A stretch of 5,356 nt of DNA, from contig JAGQHR010000094.1 of the NCBI GenBank assembly GCA_020431745.1, positions 3,270-8,625 of the forward strand, written 5' to 3'. Each line of letters starts with the position of its first letter. Positions within the stretch are counted from its first letter, which is position 1. The stretch is from Candidatus Eiseniibacteriota bacterium (lineage in GTDB: Bacteria; Eisenbacteria; RBG-16-71-46; CAIMUX01). Positions 1 through 5,356 of the stretch are shown in pieces. The position numbers were made by a program, and so were the translations under genes. The notes under the pieces are model-generated. The model did not search any database. It was given only the letters and a program-made list of their open reading frames with translations, and was not told the origin of the DNA.

Positions 1-2
1 AG

Positions 3-1148
3 AGCGGCCCGGTTGGCGTCATGGTGATTGCTGCCACGACGTCCGAGATCTACATCGGAGGCGAGTTCGATCACGTCGGCGGTCTGGCGCGCAATCGTCT
101 TGCCGCGATCGATGCCGCAACGGGAATCCCGACCTCATGGAATCCCGCTGCCAACGCTGCTGTTTTCGATCTCGCGGTGGACGAGGCCAACGTGTACGTC
201 GGTGGAGCGTTCTCAATGATCGGAGACGGTGCCCGGGCGGGCCTGGCAGCATTGGATCGTGCGACGGGAGGGGCTACCGCGTGGAATCCGGGCGCAAGCT
301 CGACCGTCATGACGGTGCTGTTGGACGGCGCAACGCTCTATGCCGGTGGGTGGTTCACCAGTGTCGGGGGGCAATCACGGAACCGTCTCGCCGCGGTGGA
401 TGCGGTCTCCGGTGCGGTCACCGCCTGGAATCCGAACGCCGACGGTCTCGTAAGATCCCTGTCCAAGATCGACGGTACCATCTACGCGAGCGGAGGGTTC
501 CTGCACGTCGGCGGGGCGTCGCGGCCGAGAATCGCGGCTCTGGATTCGGCTACCGGCGCTGTGACAGCTTGGAATCCGACACCAAACGATACGGTCAAGG
601 CCGTTGTCGCCGATGGGGAGGTTGTCTATCTAGCGGGCAGCTTCACCGCCGTAGGTGGAAGCTCGCAAAGCCGAATCGCCGCGATCGCCGCAGACGATGG
701 ATCGCTGCTGGACTGGGATCCCGAGGTGTCGGGGTCTGGGCTCTACTCGATCGAGTCGATGGAAGCAGGGGACGGGATTGTCTTCTTCGGCGGACCCTTC
801 TCGCGAGTCGGCGGTCATGCCCTGCGCCACTTCGCTGCGGTGTCCGGATTCCTCGATCCCACATCAGTGCCGGGCCCGGCGCCGAAAGTCCTGTCTGTCG
901 ACGCGGTCCCCAACCCGGCCAAGGCCGGCGCGTGGCTGCGCCTTTCCGGAGCTTTCGGGCCGTTGGTCCAGGTGCGCGTGTTCGATCTGGCGGGTCGTGA
1001 GATCACAGGGATCCTGGAACAGAATCGACTGACCGCAGACGATCCGATGGCGTACGTCGACACCAATCTCCTCGACTCGGGCGTCTACTTCGTCCGGGTC
1101 GAGTCGGGTCCCATCGTCGAAGTGACGAAGCTCGTCGTCGTACGGTGA
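3..1148 (+). CDS. Secreted delta-60-type beta-propeller protein with C-terminal type IX sorting-like domain (5' end missing)
   Basis: The reading frame is open to the left edge, and the codons before the first ATG (position 21) already fit the repeat pattern, so this is the 3' part of a longer gene; 381 residues are visible. Counting from that ATG, residues 1-239 form five tandem 48-residue units with the pattern YxGGxFxxVGGxxRxRLAAxDxxTGxxTxWNP, followed by a degenerate sixth unit (about 240-276). This resembles the delta-60/DUF5122 beta-propeller repeat. After a Pro-rich linker, residues 290-375 resemble a type A type IX (Por) sorting domain: an NPA motif, VRVFDLAGREI, DSGVYFVRVE and a final KLVVVR. 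In Bacteroidetes such tails direct export and surface attachment; that role is inferred here. No catalytic residues are recognisable, so a binding or surface role is likely but unproven. The signal peptide would lie outside the window. It converges on thiC. Confidence 0.88.
   Translation, partial: SGPVGVMVIAATTSEIYIGGEFDHVGGLARNRLAAIDAATGIPTSWNPAANAAVFDLAVDEANVYVGGAFSMIGDGARAGLAALDRATGGATAWNPGASSTVMTVLLDGATLYAGGWFTSVGGQSRNRLAAVDAVSGAVTAWNPNADGLVRSLSKIDGTIYASGGFLHVGGASRPRIAALDSATGAVTAWNPTPNDTVKAVVADGEVVYLAGSFTAVGGSSQSRIAAIAADDGSLLDWDPEVSGSGLYSIESMEAGDGIVFFGGPFSRVGGHALRHFAAVSGFLDPTSVPGPAPKVLSVDAVPNPAKAGAWLRLSGAFGPLVQVRVFDLAGREITGILEQNRLTADDPMAYVDTNLLDSGVYFVRVESGPIVEVTKLVVVR
18..737 (+). repeat. 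Five exact 144-bp (48-residue) coding repeats of the propeller
   Basis: The units begin at 18, 162, 306, 450 and 594 with no indels between them: each is exactly 48 codons. Anchor residues in every unit are a tyrosine at position 12, a GG or similar turn around position 14, phenylalanine near 17, an Ala-Ala pair at about 29-30 and a Trp-Asn/Asp-Pro at 41-43. A sixth, looser unit starts at 738, is a few residues longer before its FFGG segment and loses the WNP end. The nucleotide sequences are diverged although the protein pattern is kept, which points to old duplications under structural constraint rather than recent expansion. Confidence 0.85.
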
Positions 1149-1260
1149 CGAGTCGCTGAACCGCTCGGACGCCCGGACCCCCCGGCACCCGTTTCGGATG
1201 TAGGTGGGTCCGGATCGCGCGTGTGTTTTGTCAGTTCGGTGCTCCGCGATACCGGCCGGC
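1149..1260. other. Convergent intergenic gap
   Basis: This 112-base stretch separates the stop of the propeller gene (+) from the stop of thiC (-). I see no reading frame of interest in it. Its only notable feature is the inverted repeat annotated at 1173-1213. Confidence 0.6.
1173..1213. terminator. Candidate shared transcription end: 8-bp inverted repeat between convergent genes
   Basis: CCGGACCC at 1173-1180 is perfectly repeated in inverse as GGGTCCGG at 1206-1213, with a 25-base loop. On the + strand a short T-run (TGTTTTG, about 1224-1230) follows some distance downstream; on the - strand no T-run follows. The position between two stops fits a terminator, but the long loop and poor U tract make it a weak candidate for a classical Rho-independent one. 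Confidence 0.25.
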
Positions 1261-3207
<1,947 letters not shown>

Positions 3208-3212
3208 CGGAT

Positions 3213-3240
3213 TGCTCCCTTCCGTGGCTTCGAAGGGGCA
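3213..3240 (-). promoter_or_regulatory. Putative Shine-Dalgarno-sequestering hairpin (riboswitch expression platform)
   Basis: Read on the - strand, TGCCCCTTC (3240-3232) can pair with GAAGGGAGCA (3222-3213): six continuous pairs (CCCTTC/GAAGGG), a bulged A, then three more (TGC/GCA), closing a 9-base loop. The 3' arm contains the thiC Shine-Dalgarno, so folding would block ribosome entry. No T-run follows, which argues for control of translation rather than termination. A competing helix is possible: CCGTGG just after the aptamer (3271-3266) is complementary to CCACGG in the hairpin loop and its edge (3227-3222). The pairing is read by eye; the regulatory role is inference. Confidence 0.5.
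3215..3223 (-). promoter_or_regulatory. thiC ribosome binding site
   Basis: On the - strand the purine run GGAAGGGAG lies 7 bases before the TTG at 3207-3205. It is the best Shine-Dalgarno match in the leader and decides the TTG start. It is also the 3' arm of the hairpin at 3213-3240. Confidence 0.75.
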
Positions 3241-3272
3241 ACGAAGGTGGGCTCGAAGAAGGCGTCCACGGC

Positions 3273-3390
3273 TTCGCTTCCCTACGCCGGTACGAACCGG
3301 ATCAGGTTCCAGGGCTTCCGCAGTGCACCGGCGACAAGAGGTCGGACCGGAACGGCGTCTCAGGGCGTTCTTGCGCCCGCACCCAGCGAA
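3273..3390 (-). promoter_or_regulatory. TPP riboswitch (THI element) controlling thiC
   Basis: The leader of thiC carries the conserved TPP aptamer core. Read on the - strand: GGGTGC (3384-3379), the P2 stem GGGCG/CGCCC (3378-3374 with 3367-3363), the pyrimidine-sensing CTGAGA (3363-3358), an extended P3 with TTCCG/CGGAA (3352-3348 with 3320-3316), the diphosphate-side ACCTGATCCGG (3307-3297), P5 CCGG...CCGG (3300-3287), and GCGTAGGGA up to about 3279. P1 is a perfect six-pair helix, TTCGCT (3390-3385) with AGCGAA (3278-3273). The aptamer ends 65 bases before the thiC start. In this class, bound thiamin pyrophosphate stabilises P1 and turns the downstream gene off, giving end-product feedback on pyrimidine synthesis. 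Confidence 0.96.
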
Positions 3391-3398
3391 CAGGAGCT

Positions 3399-3428
3399 AG
3401 CCTAGGACGTTTCTCGTCTCGGAGACAA
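3399..3428 (-). promoter_or_regulatory. Possible thiC promoter
   Basis: On the - strand, TTGTCT (3428-3423) matches the -35 consensus at four of six positions and is followed after 18 bases by TAGGCT (3404-3399), a poor -10 that keeps the first T, the A and the last T. Transcription would start near 3392, just upstream of the aptamer's first helix, which is a sensible place. The match is weak and GC-rich lineages may use other signals. Confidence 0.25.
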
Positions 3429-3564
3429 GGTGCGGCAAGAGACGGGTTCGTCGATCCGGAAGTTCGCGAGGGAGGGAGGGCTTGGTCCGACGATCCAGGG
3501 TCCGGGGCATCGGAAGCAGGAAGATCCCACTATCCGGGAACACCTGGACCGTCGAAACCCGCCA

Positions 3565-3600
3565 ACCTGCGAGTCCCCGAAGCTCGGTAGACTCGCGGGT
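3565..3600. other. Strong 36-nt hairpin of unknown role
   Basis: ACCTGCGAGTC (3565-3575) pairs with GACTCGCGGGT (3590-3600) over 11 pairs including one wobble on the + strand. Inside it, CCGA (3577-3580) pairs with TCGG (3584-3587) around a three-base AGC loop, leaving a small internal loop (C opposite TA). ACCCGC at 3557-3562 could compete for the same GCGGGT arm. There is no T-run on the + strand and only GGGTTT on the - strand, so it does not look like an ordinary terminator. It could be a small RNA, a leader structure or a protein-binding site. Confidence 0.45.
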
Positions 3601-3649
3601 ATGATGGGTGATTAAAGATCCGGACCAAATCCGGCCAACGAGTTCGATT

Positions 3650-3668
3650 CACAATCCAAGACATTGTG
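3650..3668. promoter_or_regulatory. Perfect 6-bp dyad, possible operator
   Basis: CACAAT (3650-3655) and ATTGTG (3663-3668) are perfect inverse repeats separated by seven bases, in the AT-richer part of the divergent region. The size and symmetry suit a dimeric helix-turn-helix regulator. A 12-base dyad can arise by chance, and no second copy was seen in the window. Confidence 0.25.
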
Positions 3669-3735
3669 CTGCAGTGATTTATCCTGTTGCTTCGATCCCG
3701 GCTCAGGCGCCCGCTGCGTGGATCCGGGGGAAACC

Positions 3736-3756
3736 CTTGGGGCGCACTGCCCCAGG
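3736..3756. other. GC-rich stem-loop upstream of the glycosylase gene
   Basis: CTTGGGGC (3736-3743) pairs with GCCCCAGG (3749-3756) over eight positions, one of them a wobble, around the five-base loop GCACT. It lies about 130 bases before the glycosylase start and is not followed by a T-run. It could be part of a structured 5' leader. I cannot match it to a known riboswitch class. Confidence 0.35.
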
Positions 3757-3883
3757 TCCCCAGCGATGGGTATTTCCGTGGGAATCGAAGGATCCTCAAG
3801 GCCGGGAAGCAATTGCAGAGACGGGTCGGTCGACGAGAGGTGCGGCGTGGGACAGGGCCCTCGTTGTAGGATTGGGAACGCCC

Positions 3884-4528
3884 ATGGAGAAGAGTAAAAG
3901 ACCATCCGCCCTCGATCGTCGCCTCGTGGCCCACGTCGAGGCGCTGCGCGCGTGCCGTCTGTGCCCGCGTATGCACCGTCCGCCCGTCAGCGGAGGCCCC
4001 GTCGTGAGCAAGGTGCTCCTGGTCGGTCAGGCGCCGGGCGACAAGGAGCCCAAGCTGGGGCGACCATTCGCGTGGACGGCCGGCAAGACGCTCTTCCGTT
4101 GGTTCGAGGAACACTGTGGGTTGGACGAAGCCGCGTTTCGCGCCTCGATCTACATGGCGGCGGTCTGTCGTTGCTTTCCGGGAAAGAAGCCGACGGGTGG
4201 CGATCGCGTTCCCGATACCGACGAGATCCAGAACTGCGCGAACTGGTTGCACCGCGAAGTCGCGCTGCTCGAACCGGAGTTGGTCGTTCCGGTCGGCAAG
4301 CTCGCCATTTCGCAATTCCTGCTCTTCGAACGTCTGGACGCGGTGGTGGGGAAGTCGTTCGCGGTGGAGTTCGCGGGCCATCGCACCGAAGTGATTCCGC
4401 TGCCGCATCCTTCCGGCGCATCCCCGTGGCCGCGGATCGAACCGGGTCGGACCCTGGTCCGCCAGGCCATGAAGAAGATCGCCCGCCACCCGGCGTTGCG
4501 GGCCGCGAAGGCGGAGGTCCGAGCGTGA
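3884..4528 (+). CDS. Uracil-DNA glycosylase superfamily protein (family 4/5-like, Fe-S type)
   Basis: The superfamily removes uracil or other deaminated bases from DNA as the first step of base excision repair. The 214-residue product shows CRLC (C24, C27), the first active-site loop GQAPGDKEPKLGRPFAWTAG (48-67), a YMAAVCRCFPGK segment (90-101), EIQNC (C118) and the late HPSG loop (H175). Cysteines 24, 27, 97 and 118 fall where family 4 and 5 enzymes bind a [4Fe-4S] cluster. The asparagine usually found in the second active-site strand (TNVVKC-type) appears as alanine (A93), so the substrate may not be uracil. The ATG at 3884 was chosen because homology-like sequence starts soon after it; the frame extends back to 3608 without recognisable content. 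Its Shine-Dalgarno is weak. Its stop overlaps the next gene's start. The fold is quite certain; specificity is not. Confidence 0.88.
   Translation: MEKSKRPSALDRRLVAHVEALRACRLCPRMHRPPVSGGPVVSKVLLVGQAPGDKEPKLGRPFAWTAGKTLFRWFEEHCGLDEAAFRASIYMAAVCRCFPGKKPTGGDRVPDTDEIQNCANWLHREVALLEPELVVPVGKLAISQFLLFERLDAVVGKSFAVEFAGHRTEVIPLPHPSGASPWPRIEPGRTLVRQAMKKIARHPALRAAKAEVRA
4513..4518 (+). promoter_or_regulatory. Ribosome binding site for the acetyltransferase GTG start
   Basis: GGAGGT lies inside the 3' end of the glycosylase gene, six bases before the GTG at 4525. It is a near-ideal Shine-Dalgarno and settles the start, since the acetyltransferase frame stays open far upstream, back through the glycosylase gene, without acetyltransferase-like content. 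Confidence 0.8.
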
Positions 4529-5166
4529 AACGTGCGGATGCCCAGGCCGCGCAGAAGTTTCCGGAGCTGCGCACCGAGAGGCTGCTCCTGCGGCAGATCA
4601 CGCCGCGCGATCGGGCGGCGATCTACGAGATCTTTTCCGACGATGAGACGCTGGAGCACTACGACATCGATCCGATCCGGGAAAAGGAGGAGGCGAGCGA
4701 GTTGATCGCCTTCTTCGCGGATCGGGAGCGGCGCGGAATCGGAATCCGGTGGGCGATCGCGCTCTCGAAGCCCACCATCCAGGTCGGCGCGCGCGGCACG
4801 CGCAGCAAGGCGAGCGAACCGAAGCTGATCGGTACCTGCGGCTTCAATCGATTCGAGCGGAGCGAGGCCCGGCGTGGCGTCGTCGGGTACGACCTGTCGC
4901 GCTCGCAATGGGGGCACGGCTACGTGCCGGAAGCGATGGAGGCAGTCATTCGATACGGCTTCGAGGAGCTGCATCTCAACCGAATCGAGGCGTACGTCGA
5001 GCCGGGCAACGCACGCTCCATCCGCGTCATGGAGAAACTAGGCTTCACGCGGGAAGGTCTGCTCCGACAGTTCGCATTCTATCGCCGGGCGGCCCGCGAT
5101 CAGCTGTGCTTCTCCCTGCTCGCCGCGGAGTGGAGACGTTCTCACGGGAGTGCGCACGAGAACTGA
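4525..5166 (+). CDS. GNAT family N-acetyltransferase (RimJ/RimL-like)
   Basis: GNAT enzymes move an acetyl group from acetyl-CoA to an amine; this branch (Acetyltransf_3) includes ribosomal-protein N-terminal and small-molecule acetyltransferases. The 213-residue product starts its domain with LRTERLLLRQITPRDRAAI (15-33). The strand LIGTCGFNRF (101-110) and YDLSRSQWGHGYVPEAMEA (122-140) follow; the latter has the WGxGY-xxEA acetyl-CoA pyrophosphate loop and helix. The C-terminal motif is LNRIEAYVEPGNARSIRVMEKLGFTREGLLR (151-181), with the asparagine and EKLGF typical of the family. A stretch at about 81-100, rich in Lys, Arg, Gly and Ser, looks like an insertion between two core strands. The GTG start overlaps the upstream stop in a GTGA arrangement with a strong Shine-Dalgarno, so translation is probably coupled. 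The acceptor substrate cannot be told from sequence. Confidence 0.92.
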   Translation: MKRADAQAAQKFPELRTERLLLRQITPRDRAAIYEIFSDDETLEHYDIDPIREKEEASELIAFFADRERRGIGIRWAIALSKPTIQVGARGTRSKASEPKLIGTCGFNRFERSEARRGVVGYDLSRSQWGHGYVPEAMEAVIRYGFEELHLNRIEAYVEPGNARSIRVMEKLGFTREGLLRQFAFYRRAARDQLCFSLLAAEWRRSHGSAHEN

Positions 5167-5356
5167 GTCGGACAACCCTCCGCATGGAGGCGACGGTTCC
5201 GGCCGCGCGGTCAATACGGCAGGCAAGGAAGATTCTGCCGACGGATCAGGTGGACCGGTGCGTCCTCGGCGTGGACTGCCGGCGCTGCTGACCGGCGTCG
5301 CGGTCTTCGCGGCGATTCTCCTGTTCAGTCTGCTCTGCTTCGTTCCGTTCTACCTT
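5150..5356 (+). CDS. N-terminus of a predicted membrane protein (3' end missing)
   Basis: One frame stays open from the GTG at 5150 to the right edge. Its last 33 codons read RPRRGLPALLTG, then a run of Val, Ala, Phe, Ile and Leu, then LLCFVPFYL: a positively charged flank followed by a clear hydrophobic helix, as in a signal anchor or first membrane segment. From 5150 the protein would begin with about 36 hydrophilic Gly/Asp/Ser-rich residues and overlap the acetyltransferase by 17 bases. The GTG at 5258, preceded at four bases by AGGTGG, is an equally plausible start and would put the helix right at the N-terminus; third-position GC looks a little higher after it. No family can be named from this fragment. 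It runs in the same direction as the acetyltransferase and may be in the same operon. Confidence 0.55.
   Translation, partial: MRTRTESDNPPHGGDGSGRAVNTAGKEDSADGSGGPVRPRRGLPALLTGVAVFAAILLFSLLCFVPFYL

Larger units (their letters stand above)
3391..3883. other. Long divergent intergenic region without a convincing gene
   Basis: About 490 bases lie between the riboswitch of thiC (-) and the glycosylase start (+). The only open frames of note are short or are upstream or antisense extensions of the glycosylase, with no recognisable domain. Part of the region (about 3605-3695) is noticeably more AT-rich than its surroundings. It contains the hairpin at 3565-3600, the dyad at 3650-3668 and the stem-loop at 3736-3756. 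It must hold the promoter for thiC and presumably one for the glycosylase operon; no good consensus promoter for the latter was found. Confidence 0.6.

Noticed and set aside
3430..3615. 61-codon + strand open frame in the divergent gap
   Set aside because: No Shine-Dalgarno of note, no recognisable protein features, and it runs through the strong hairpin at 3565-3600.
3640..3662. tRNA-like T-loop sequence (GTTCGATTC)
   Set aside because: The flanking bases do not form a T-stem, and no acceptor, anticodon arm or CCA end can be built around it.
3700..3815. Faint resemblance to a c-di-AMP (ydaO) type riboswitch: GGGGGAAACCC followed by GGGGC and GGGAATC
   Set aside because: The highly conserved 3' core of that class is absent and the order of stems does not fit; base-level similarity is too loose to claim.
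3608..3883. Upstream extension of the glycosylase to an ATG at 3608
   Set aside because: The extra 92 codons show no domain and cover AT-richer sequence with hairpins and a dyad; family members start close to the CxxC motif, as the ATG at 3884 does.
3530..4489. 319-codon - strand open frame across the gap and the glycosylase gene
   Set aside because: Most of it is antisense to the glycosylase, it shows no recognisable motif, and such frames are common opposite GC-rich genes.
3952..4524. Upstream part of the acetyltransferase frame, overlapping the glycosylase
   Set aside because: It lies out of frame inside the glycosylase gene, is Arg/Gly/Ser-rich, and the GTG at 4525 has an excellent Shine-Dalgarno exactly where the GNAT domain begins.

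Overview
The window is a GC-rich bacterial chromosomal segment with four well-supported coding regions, a fifth starting at the right edge, and one clear cis-regulatory RNA. The left-hand gene combines delta-60-type beta-propeller repeats with a C-terminal type IX secretion (Por) sorting-like domain. That pairing, together with the high GC content, suggests a GC-rich lineage of the FCB superphylum (Candidatus Eisenbacteria-like or a relative). This assignment is inference from domain content; there is no rRNA or other phylogenetic marker here.

Layout from left to right. (1) Positions 3-1148, + strand: the 3' part of a secreted propeller protein, with five exact 48-residue repeats, a sixth degenerate one and the sorting domain. 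(2) Positions 1149-1260: a short convergent gap with an 8-bp inverted repeat. (3) Positions 1261-3207, - strand: thiC, phosphomethylpyrimidine synthase, complete, starting at TTG behind a strong Shine-Dalgarno. (4) Positions 3208-3390, - strand: the thiC leader, with a TPP riboswitch aptamer (3273-3390) and a hairpin that buries the Shine-Dalgarno. (5) Positions 3391-3883: almost 500 bases without a convincing gene, between the divergent thiC and glycosylase genes; it holds a strong 36-nt hairpin, a perfect dyad and a GC-rich stem-loop. (6) Positions 3884-4528, + strand: a uracil-DNA-glycosylase-superfamily protein with four cysteines placed for a [4Fe-4S] cluster. (7) Positions 4525-5166, + strand: a RimJ/RimL-like GNAT acetyltransferase whose GTG start overlaps the glycosylase stop. 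(8) From 5150 or 5258 to the edge, + strand: the N-terminus of a membrane protein.

Functionally, the thiC unit is a self-contained feedback-controlled thiamin gene: TPP binding to the leader should lower translation of the enzyme that makes the pyrimidine half of thiamin. The glycosylase, acetyltransferase and probably the membrane protein run in the same direction with overlapping or short junctions and look like one transcript, but nothing ties their activities together biochemically.

I see no CRISPR array, transposase, phage gene, tRNA or rRNA, and no clearly new multi-gene system. The most interesting points are the thiC leader's apparent translational switch, the unusual active-site signature of the glycosylase, and the structured gap at 3391-3883.
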